Both the position numbers and the translations under genes were made by a program. From Sunxiuqinia dokdonensis (GTDB lineage: Bacteria > Bacteroidota > Bacteroidia > Bacteroidales > Prolixibacteraceae), in contig NZ_LGIA01000217.1 of the NCBI RefSeq assembly GCF_001270965.1, forward strand, positions 1 to 33,874: 33,874 nt of DNA, read 5' to 3'. How positions within the stretch are numbered: position 1 is the first letter of the stretch; every line of letters begins with the position of its first letter. Of this stretch, positions 7,715 through 14,396 are shown piece by piece. The notes beneath the pieces are model-generated. The model had not been told where the DNA came from and made no database searches. It worked only from the letters and a program-made list of their open reading frames with translations.

Positions 7715-9124
7715 ATGACACGACCAATTTCTAATGGCTTACTGGCAGTTGCGGTTTTATTATCGGCATGCTCAGGAGGTTCAAAGCAAGATCAACCCGA
7801 AGAAAAGCAAAGTATGTTTACCGGAGCAAAAAACGAAGTCAAATTGATGACCCTTGATCCCGGACATTTTCACGCAGCTTTGGTGCAAAAAACCATGTAC
7901 GATCAAATTGATCCCACGGTGTATATTTATGCGCCGGAAGGTGAAGATGTGCAAGACCATTTGAACCGCATTGAAGGTTTCAATACCCGTGCTGATAATC
8001 CAACCAGTTGGGTTAGTGAAGTCTATACCGGCGATGATTACCTGGAGAAGATGCTTGCTGAAAAGCCAGGCAATGTGATGATGGTTTCGGGAAACAACGC
8101 CAAGAAAACGGAGTACATCAAAGCCGCTGCCGCTGCCGGAATCAATATTTTTGCAGATAAACCAATGGCCATCAACACAGCTGATTTCGCTTTGTTGGAG
8201 GAATCGTTTAAAGCAGCTGAGGCCAATGATGTGCTGCTGTATGATATTATGACCGAGCGTTATGAAATCACAACCATTATTCAGCGTGAATTGTCCATGA
8301 TTCCCGAAGTTTTTGGTCAGCTGAAAGATGGAACAGCCGAAGAGCCGTCGATCACCAAAGAAAGTGTGCACCACATTTTCAAGTACGTGGCCGGCAATCC
8401 GCTCAAGCGTCCCGACTGGTTTTTCGATACCGAGCAGCAAGGCGAAGGCATGGTCGATGTGACCACACACCTGGTGGACATGATTCAGTGGGAAGCCTTC
8501 CCGGAACAAGTGCTTCAAAAGTCGGATGTGGAAATGGTGAGCGCCAGCCGCTGGACAACCGAACTGAGCCTGGATCAGTTTCAGAAAGTGACTCAGAAAG
8601 ATGCCTTTCCGGATTTTCTTCAGAAAGATGTGGTCGATGGCAAACTTCAGGTATACACCAACGGCGAATTCACTTACAAGTTGAAAGGGAAATATGCCAA
8701 AGTATCGGTTATTTGGGACTTTCAGGCACCTGAAGGAGCTGGTGACACCCACTACAGCATCATGCGCGGATCACTGTGCGACGTGATTATCAAGCAGGGC
8801 GAAGCGGAAAACTACAAACCTACCGTGTATGTTCGTGCTACTGCGGATGAAGGACAGGAAAGCTTTGAGGGTAACTTGCAGCAGGCCGTCAGTGAAGAGT
8901 TGGCCAGCCAATACCCAGGCCTGGAACTCGTGAAGCTGGAAGATAAGCTGTGGACCATCAACATTCCGGAAGAATATAAGGTGGGACACGAAGCGCACTT
9001 TGCCCAGGTGACTGAAAAGTACCTGGATTTCCTAACCCAGGGACAATTGCCGGAGTGGGAAGTGCCCAACATGATTACCAAGTATTACACCACCACCCAA
9101 GCTTTAGAAATGGCGAAGAAATAG
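7715..9124 (+). CDS. lipoprotein Gfo/Idh/MocA-like oxidoreductase with putative-oxidoreductase C-terminal domain
   Basis: A 469-residue protein with a lipoprotein signal (LLSAC lipobox, lipidated Cys19) and a GGSKQDQPEE tether, so it should be anchored in a membrane facing the periplasm or cell surface. The N-terminal half is Rossmann-like, with LDPGHFHAALVQ (about 48-59) and DKPMAIN near residue 148 in the place of the EKP motif. The C-terminal half fits the putative oxidoreductase C-terminal family common in Bacteroidota. The first Gly-rich loop is atypical (DPGHFHA rather than GxGxxG), so cofactor binding may differ from the 3834-5207 enzyme. It has its own promoter-like element and operator candidate and ends in a strong terminator, so it may be regulated apart from the upstream operon. 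Confidence 0.82.
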   Translation: MTRPISNGLLAVAVLLSACSGGSKQDQPEEKQSMFTGAKNEVKLMTLDPGHFHAALVQKTMYDQIDPTVYIYAPEGEDVQDHLNRIEGFNTRADNPTSWVSEVYTGDDYLEKMLAEKPGNVMMVSGNNAKKTEYIKAAAAAGINIFADKPMAINTADFALLEESFKAAEANDVLLYDIMTERYEITTIIQRELSMIPEVFGQLKDGTAEEPSITKESVHHIFKYVAGNPLKRPDWFFDTEQQGEGMVDVTTHLVDMIQWEAFPEQVLQKSDVEMVSASRWTTELSLDQFQKVTQKDAFPDFLQKDVVDGKLQVYTNGEFTYKLKGKYAKVSVIWDFQAPEGAGDTHYSIMRGSLCDVIIKQGEAENYKPTVYVRATADEGQESFEGNLQQAVSEELASQYPGLELVKLEDKLWTINIPEEYKVGHEAHFAQVTEKYLDFLTQGQLPEWEVPNMITKYYTTTQALEMAKK

Positions 9125-9144
9125 TGGTTGGAACGAAGAGACAC

Positions 9145-9178
9145 AAAAAGGCCCGGCGAAAATCGCCAGGCCTTTTTT
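9145..9178. terminator. bidirectional Rho-independent terminator
   Basis: A 10-bp stem (ggcccggcga with tcgccaggcc, one C-A mismatch) and AAA loop is flanked by AAAAA on the left and TTTTTT on the right. It can terminate both the plus gene ending at 9124 and the minus gene ending at 9197. Confidence 0.85.
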
Positions 9179-9196
9179 ATGGCTGTAGTCAACGGC

Positions 9197-10099
9197 CTAT
9201 TCTTCCAAGCCGATAACCGTCATGGTTTGGTGCGATTCGCCGGGGGCCAGTACGACGCAGTTGTTGAAGGCATTGGTCGCTTCAACGCAAACAAAAGCAT
9301 GGTAAGCATCATCGGGCATATCTGCCATTTGGGCGGCGGCTTCTTTTCCGGGGTTCCAAACGGTGGTGACCCGGCTTCCCGTTTTCTCCACCTGGATGCG
9401 GCGGCGGAAAACCGGATCAGCAATGACGACCGGCGTTTCCGTATCCAAATAATGGCGGGTGAGCGCGTCGGTTATTGTCAGCACTGGCTCTTGTTGAACG
9501 GCATGATCTTGTGTGAGTTGGTTGAAGTACTTGGTTCCCTGCAAACCTTCAATCGTACAGTTTTCAATACCCGACAAGTTAAAATAGGAATGCAGGGCTG
9601 CACTGTATTCAAAAGGTTCTCCTGAGGTGTTGGTCACCTTGAGGGCAACCTGCAATTTTGTTCCAACGGTAATGGCCAATTCTGCCAGGAAATCGTGGGG
9701 CCAATACGTTTTGGTTTCTTCGGATGACTCAAGCTGAAAGCGGATGAGCGTTTCTCCATTGGCTTCGGACTTGGTTTCAACAACATCCCAGTACATCAGC
9801 CGCCCGAAACCATGCTGTGGTTTTTCAGGGGCGGACGGATGCGGCCCGAACCACGGGAAGCAAACCGGGATGCCTCCGCGAATGGCTTTGCCTTCTTCGG
9901 AAAAACTCGTTGGGCTCATCCACAACATTTCCATGGTTTTGTGTGGTGTAAAGCTCATCACATGGGCGCCATACAAGCCAATGTCGGCCTGGGCGTATTT
10001 GTTGGATACGCTGATGAATGGTAGTTCGCCTTCCATTTCTATAAAACCGACTTCACCTTCTATGCTGTATTTTTCATCCAATAAATCAATATCAATCAT
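9197..10099 (-). CDS. D-hexose-6-phosphate mutarotase-like aldose 1-epimerase
   Basis: A 300-residue cytoplasmic protein of the galactose-mutarotase fold, closest in motif to the YeaD-type hexose-6-phosphate mutarotases, which interconvert alpha and beta anomers of hexose phosphates. Visible are RGGIPVCFPWFGPH (about 74-87), HGFGR just after, the catalytic-type His in ALHSYFNLS and the Glu in FVCVEATNA near the C-terminus. Its length is normal for the family. It is transcribed alone on the minus strand, converging on the lipoprotein oxidoreductase across a shared terminator. A role in sugar catabolism fits the neighbouring locus but is not required by the evidence. Confidence 0.88.
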   Translation of the reverse strand: MIDIDLLDEKYSIEGEVGFIEMEGELPFISVSNKYAQADIGLYGAHVMSFTPHKTMEMLWMSPTSFSEEGKAIRGGIPVCFPWFGPHPSAPEKPQHGFGRLMYWDVVETKSEANGETLIRFQLESSEETKTYWPHDFLAELAITVGTKLQVALKVTNTSGEPFEYSAALHSYFNLSGIENCTIEGLQGTKYFNQLTQDHAVQQEPVLTITDALTRHYLDTETPVVIADPVFRRRIQVEKTGSRVTTVWNPGKEAAAQMADMPDDAYHAFVCVEATNAFNNCVVLAPGESHQTMTVIGLEE

Positions 10100-10226
10100 G
10101 TTCTCTAATTTTTTGTTTGCTGTTTCTTTTAATCATCTATTGACCAGTGACTTGATAAAAAAGTCTCAGTCGACAGTACCCGTGACCCGAAACACCACAG
10201 AGGTAACATCATTTACTTTTTCAGTA

Positions 10227-10258
10227 TTCTATGTGTCTATTGTGATTTTCATTGAATT
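10227..10258 (+). repeat. 32-bp dispersed repeat, copy A
   Basis: Starts ttctatgtgtctattgtg and ends ttttcattgaatt; it differs from copy B at 10453-10484 at one base (gtgatttt versus gtggtttt). Confidence 0.85.
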
Positions 10259-10271
10259 TAAACTTGTTAAA

Positions 10272-10297
10272 AGAATTTGTTTCACAAATCTTTTTTT
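10272..10297. terminator. weak hairpin followed by T-run
   Basis: agaatttgt and acaaatct can pair (one bulged A) around ttc, followed by seven T on the plus strand. No plus gene ends here. It could act on readthrough from lipB on the minus strand, or be part of the repeat. Confidence 0.25.
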
Positions 10298-10326
10298 GAA
10301 ACCACATAGTCACATAGGTCACATAG
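10298..10326 (-). repeat. related repeat in inverse orientation
   Basis: gaaaccacatag followed by two more cacatag-type units is a diverged reverse complement of the ctatgtgt...ctattgtggttt sequence in copies A and B. Confidence 0.6.
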
Positions 10327-10452
10327 ATGTTTGCTTCCGTTCTGCGTATTTCTTTATTGTATTCATCCATCTTCAACTTTTTAAAGAACTTATTTAATCA
10401 ATTTTCATAACGCTCTCAGCCCGACGATGATTAATTCTTCTTTTCCTCTGTG

Positions 10453-10484
10453 TTCTATGTGTCTATTGTGGTTTTCATTGAATT
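10453..10484 (+). repeat. 32-bp dispersed repeat, copy B
   Basis: 31 of 32 bases equal copy A at 10227-10258. It is preceded by ctctgtgt, an octamer shared with the array at 5507. Confidence 0.85.
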
Positions 10485-10565
10485 CTAATTTACTAGAAGA
10501 ATCCGGATAAATTCCAAATGTCCGACCACTGGCGATGAAAGTGGCCACTAATGCCTAATGACCAA

Positions 10566-11234
10566 TCAATACATCGCGTTAAACTTTTCTTTTACCACTT
10601 CCTTCACCTTTTGCATATCCATCGTTTTACCCAACTCGCGTTCGAGTGAGGTAACGCCGTAGGTGATAAATCCGCAGGGATTGATGTAGCTGAAGTAGCG
10701 CATGTCCGTGTTTACATTCAATGCGAAGCCATGCATGGTGACGTAGCGGCTCACCCGCACGCCAATGGCACAAATCTTTCTGGATTTGGCCGGAATTTCA
10801 GCGTCGAGCCAAACGCCGGTGGCGCCTTCCTTGCGGCTGCCGGTCAATCCATAATGGGCGAGGGTGGCGATAATGGCGTCTTCCATTTTCTCGATGTATT
10901 CGCGCACGCCAATCTTATAGTATTCCAAATCGATGATTGGGTAACCCACCAACTGGCCGGGGCCGTGATAGGTGATGTCGCCACCCCGGTTGATTTTGTA
11001 GTAGGTGGCTTCAATCTTCTTCATGAAATCTTCGTGAATCAGCAGGTTGTGCTCGTCCCCACTCTTTCCCAAGGTATAAACATGCGGGTGCTCAACCAGT
11101 AAAAAACGGTTGATTTCGCTAGGGGCATCCTTCGCTTTTTTATCGGCTTGCACCGCTGCCAGAATTTCTTCCTGGTAGTCCCAACAAGCTTTATAGTCTT
11201 TCAGACCAAGATCTTCGTAATTAAAATTTGCCAT
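10566..11234 (-). CDS. lipB: lipoyl(octanoyl) transferase LipB
   Basis: Transfers octanoyl from acyl carrier protein to a lysine of lipoate-dependent enzymes (pyruvate and 2-oxoglutarate dehydrogenases, glycine cleavage H protein), the first step of lipoate synthesis. The 222-residue protein has the family signature RGGDITYHGPGQ (83-94), the catalytic-type Lys153 in RKICAIGV and Cys187 in INPCG, as well as TMHGFALN (166-173). Length is normal. It lies downstream of lipA on the same strand, separated by an 85-bp spacer almost filled by a heptanucleotide array, and the two are probably co-transcribed. Identification is firm. Confidence 0.96.
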   Translation of the reverse strand: MANFNYEDLGLKDYKACWDYQEEILAAVQADKKAKDAPSEINRFLLVEHPHVYTLGKSGDEHNLLIHEDFMKKIEATYYKINRGGDITYHGPGQLVGYPIIDLEYYKIGVREYIEKMEDAIIATLAHYGLTGSRKEGATGVWLDAEIPAKSRKICAIGVRVSRYVTMHGFALNVNTDMRYFSYINPCGFITYGVTSLERELGKTMDMQKVKEVVKEKFNAMY

Positions 11235-11242
11235 CTTATTTT

Positions 11243-11319
11243 AAATTCCAAATTCCAAGTTTCAAATTCCAAGTTTCAAGTTTTCAGTTTCGAGTTTCGG
11301 GTTTCGGGTTTCGAGTTGG
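11243..11319. repeat. heptanucleotide array, 11 units
   Basis: Eleven consecutive 7-mers with consensus aagtttc (variants aaattcc, cagtttc, gagtttc, gggtttc, gagttgg) run from 8 bp outside the lipB start to the base before the lipA stop codon, filling the lipA-lipB spacer. Confidence 0.9.
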
Positions 11320-12183
11320 TCAGGCTTCGGCATGTTGCTCGGCGCGATAGCTGGAGCGCACCAGCGGACTGCTTTCGACAAAAGAAAAACCCTTTTCGAG
11401 TCCGATTGTTCGGTATTTTTCAAACTGTTCGGGGTGAATGTACTCCGCCACCGGCAAATGCTCTTTGCTTGGTGCCAGATACTGGCCGATGGTCAACACC
11501 TTGCAGCCGACTTCCAACAGATCGTCCATAGCTTGCAGTACTTCGGTTTCGGTTTCGCCAAGGCCCAGCATGATGCCTGATTTGGCAACGGCACCCGTTT
11601 CGGCGATGGTCGCGATGACGTCCAGACTACGACGATATTTGGCTGCACTACGAATCGTCGGCGTCAGTCGCTCCACGGTTTCCAGGTTGTGCGAAATCAC
11701 TTCGGGCCTGGCATTGGCTACCTGGATGATCAGTTCTTTTTTACCTTGAAAATCGGGAATCAGCACTTCCAGCTTGGTGCCCCGGTTGAGCTGTTTAACA
11801 GCCCGGATGGTTTCAACCCAAACACCGGCACCCAAATCGGGCAAATCGTCGCGGTCGACCGAAGTAATGACAACGTGCTTCAACTGCATCAGCTGAATGG
11901 ATTTGGCTACCCGCTGGGGTTCGTCCTCATTCACAGGTAGTGGCTTCCCGGTCGTCACCCCGCAAAATTTACAGTCGCGGGTGCAAATGTCGCCCAAAAT
12001 CATAAAGGTAGCCGTTCCACGGTTCCAGCATTCGCCAATGTTCGGGCAGTTGCCGCTGGTGCAGATGGTGTGCAGTTTGTGCTGGTTCACCAGGTTTTTA
12101 ACCTTCGAATAGGATTCTCCTTTGGGCAAGTTCATTTTCATCCATCGCGGCAGTCGGGGCCGTGGCTGTGATTGGTCGCTCAT
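11320..12183 (-). CDS. lipA: lipoyl synthase LipA
   Basis: Radical-SAM enzyme that inserts two sulfurs into protein-bound octanoyl groups. The 287-residue protein shows both cluster motifs: the auxiliary cluster Cys set CTSGNCPNIGEC (Cys41, 46, 52) and the radical-SAM set CTRDCKFC (Cys67, 71, 74). The C-terminal RSSY provides the serine ligand of the auxiliary cluster. It precedes lipB in the transcription direction, giving a two-gene lipoate operon. The start at 12183 (MSDQSQPRP) gives the usual length. Identification is firm. Confidence 0.97.
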   Translation of the reverse strand: MSDQSQPRPRLPRWMKMNLPKGESYSKVKNLVNQHKLHTICTSGNCPNIGECWNRGTATFMILGDICTRDCKFCGVTTGKPLPVNEDEPQRVAKSIQLMQLKHVVITSVDRDDLPDLGAGVWVETIRAVKQLNRGTKLEVLIPDFQGKKELIIQVANARPEVISHNLETVERLTPTIRSAAKYRRSLDVIATIAETGAVAKSGIMLGLGETETEVLQAMDDLLEVGCKVLTIGQYLAPSKEHLPVAEYIHPEQFEKYRTIGLEKGFSFVESSPLVRSSYRAEQHAEA

Positions 12184-12554
12184 GATTGTTGGTCAATTTT
12201 CGTGTAAAAGTAGTTGAAATATTGGAGATGGGAAAGAATTGGAGCACTGGGAGTGGAGGGCACAGAACGAAGCAAGATGTATCCTTTGTCCGTCTTCAAA
12301 AATAATAATGATTCACCGATGCCTTTTGATTCATTGCTGATTTGAAATTCAGATGAAAGAAAAGTCTACATTTGAATGCGAAAGTTTTATCTAAAAAAAT
12401 TTCGGGGTTTAGCGCCATGTCATTTTTTAGTGTAATTTAAAGGCAATGTATCAAGTATGTTTCGGTTGGTAAAAGGTAGATTCATTTTTGAAAGATAATC
12501 AACCGCATGTTTTTAACGTTTGTTGTTAGGTAAAAGATTTAAATTGAAAATTTT
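12184..12554. other. divergent intergenic region, 371 bp
   Basis: AT-rich spacer between the divergent lipA and BamA-like genes. It must carry promoters for both. I see no small gene, stable RNA or strong hairpin. A near-match to the -7 element on the plus strand is tatgtttc at 12456-12463. Confidence 0.5.
12297..12304 (-). promoter_or_regulatory. candidate -7 element for lipA
   Basis: The minus strand reads TATTTTTG, matching TAnnTTTG, about 113 bp ahead of the lipA start. No clear -33 element. A closer near-match (TACTTTTA, 12205-12212) is an alternative. Confidence 0.25.
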
Positions 12555-14393
12555 GTGAAGCGGAAGTTTAAATGGATCATAGCAGTTGGTTTGTGTCTGT
12601 TGATGCACGTGGCGTATGCACAGGAGCAATCTATTGATTCCGTTTTCAATCGTTCGTCATCGTCGGAACAGTTTTACGACAGTTTAAAGCACAAGGCGTA
12701 CCGCAGCGGGATTACGCGGCTAATGTACGACAACCTTGTTTCGGGGAAAGGAAGCGAGAACCAGCTGCTGATTGAGAAGGAGCTTTCGCGCATGAATGCG
12801 TTGGAAGGAAAGACCATCGCTTCTGTGCGGGTTCGCCAGCTCGACATTATTGGGCCATCGTTTGCTGACACGGCCCGAACGAGCCACAGTTGGCTCGGGC
12901 AAATGGCCAATAAACTTCATACCCAAACCAATGAGCGCATTATTCGGAAGAATATTTTGGTACAGCCCGGTGATAGCCTGAATGTTGAGTATTTGCTGGA
13001 CAATGAGCGGATCATCCGCCGGCTTCCGTTTATTAAAGATGTTCGTTTTTGGGTCGATCAGGATTCATTGAACCAGGAATTTGTTCATGTGACGGTCTTG
13101 ACCAAAGACGTATTTTCTTTTGGAGTTGGAGGTAACATTAACGGATTGAAAGCCGCCACCCTGGAAATGTATAACCAAAATATGTGGGGCGCCGGGCATC
13201 AAATATCGGCTGCCATTGTGGGCCATGCCGAAGAGGTGCCCTATGTTGGATTCGAAGGTTTCTACAGCATTAACAACATCGGCGGCAATTTTGTGAATAT
13301 CGCCCTTGGATATGCCAATACCTACCGGCGTGAAGGCACGACCCTGGTGTTTGATAAAGAATTTTTGCGGGCAACTACCAAGTGGGGCGGTGGGCTGACT
13401 CTTTCGCGATGGACACGGGCCGATCGTTTAATTGAAGATGTGCCTGTGTTGATTGATTTTGAATTGGATTATCGGTATTGGGATTTGTGGAGTGGCTATG
13501 CTTTTCAGTTACATAAAGATACTCCTTACCGGAATAAGCAGCTGGTTTTGTCGGGCAGAATGAGGTATTATGATTTTTTTAAACGCCCGGCACCTGATCC
13601 AATGAACAACCAATTTTTCGCTGATTCGAAGTTTTACCTGGCCAGCCTGAGCTTGTCAAAACGATCTTACGTGCGAGATCATTTAATTTACAGCTTCGGA
13701 ATTACAGAAGATATTCCAAAAGGATTTCTGCATGAGTGGGTGGTTGGTTACGATGATAACGAATTCAACAAACGTTGGTATTCCCATTTGTATTTTTCCT
13801 CCGGAAACTTCGTTCGTTATAAGCCTTCCTATTTACAAGCTTCGGCAGGATTTGGCGGATTCTTTGATTCGAATCGCTTTGAGCAAGGGCAACTCGAAAT
13901 CAATACCAATTACATTTCTCGCTTGTATTCAGTTGGTAATAAGGGGTTTCGTCAGTTTGTGAAGCTGAGCTATGTTCTGGGGATTCGTCGTTTTGACGTG
14001 GAAAACCTTTTGTTGTACCGCGATAATGGGATTCGCGGATTCAGGAGCAGGGAGGCAGCCGGAAAACAGCGCCTGGTTTTAAGTTTGGAGTCTGTACTGT
14101 TTCCACCAAAACATGTGCTCGATTTTAATTTCGCTTTTTTCGGATTTGCCGATCTTGGCATCATTGGATCCAACCATCATCTCATATTCAACGAAGACTA
14201 TTACGCCGGCATTGGTGCTGGTGTCCGTATTCGTAACGAAAACCTGGTGTTTCAGACTTTGCAGCTGCGATTGTCCTGGTTCCCGAATCATCCGGCTGAT
14301 GTGGGTGGTTTTGGCGCTGATTTTAGCGAGCGGACAAAAAGCCAGTTTTACAGCTTCCAGGCGCGAAAGCCTGATGTGCTTCGGTTCGAATAA
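12555..14393 (+). CDS. BamA/TamA-like outer-membrane beta-barrel protein
   Basis: A 612-residue protein starting at a GTG (12555); this start is needed because it supplies the signal peptide (MKRKFKW then hydrophobic residues 8-20, AYA-Q cleavage at 22), and the next Met (17) lies inside it. Residues about 110-185 look like a POTRA domain (RKNILVQPGDSLNVEYLLDNE then RRLPFIKDVRF). The remainder alternates beta strands rich in Tyr, Phe and Gly, with GIRGFRS near residue 495 resembling the conserved RGF loop of Omp85 proteins. It may insert or export outer-membrane proteins or lipids, but with one visible POTRA it is smaller than BamA itself. It faces the DPP IV gene tail to tail with 3 bp between the stop codons. 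Confidence 0.8.
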   Translation: MKRKFKWIIAVGLCLLMHVAYAQEQSIDSVFNRSSSSEQFYDSLKHKAYRSGITRLMYDNLVSGKGSENQLLIEKELSRMNALEGKTIASVRVRQLDIIGPSFADTARTSHSWLGQMANKLHTQTNERIIRKNILVQPGDSLNVEYLLDNERIIRRLPFIKDVRFWVDQDSLNQEFVHVTVLTKDVFSFGVGGNINGLKAATLEMYNQNMWGAGHQISAAIVGHAEEVPYVGFEGFYSINNIGGNFVNIALGYANTYRREGTTLVFDKEFLRATTKWGGGLTLSRWTRADRLIEDVPVLIDFELDYRYWDLWSGYAFQLHKDTPYRNKQLVLSGRMRYYDFFKRPAPDPMNNQFFADSKFYLASLSLSKRSYVRDHLIYSFGITEDIPKGFLHEWVVGYDDNEFNKRWYSHLYFSSGNFVRYKPSYLQASAGFGGFFDSNRFEQGQLEINTNYISRLYSVGNKGFRQFVKLSYVLGIRRFDVENLLLYRDNGIRGFRSREAAGKQRLVLSLESVLFPPKHVLDFNFAFFGFADLGIIGSNHHLIFNEDYYAGIGAGVRIRNENLVFQTLQLRLSWFPNHPADVGGFGADFSERTKSQFYSFQARKPDVLRFE

Positions 14394-14396
14394 GTT

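Larger units (their letters stand above)
10100..10565. other. intergenic region, 466 bp, rich in short repeats
   Basis: No gene is supported. The region holds two near-identical 32-bp direct copies (10227-10258 and 10453-10484), a related element in opposite orientation (about 10298-10326), and a hairpin near 10272-10297. The start region of the mutarotase lies on its left. No TAnnTTTG element for that gene was found on the minus strand. Confidence 0.6.

Noticed and set aside
7781-8752. 323-residue minus-strand open frame
   Set aside because: It lies wholly antisense to the lipoprotein oxidoreductase and has no recognisable domain.
9128-9625. 165-residue plus-strand open frame
   Set aside because: It overlaps the terminator and the mutarotase gene in antisense.
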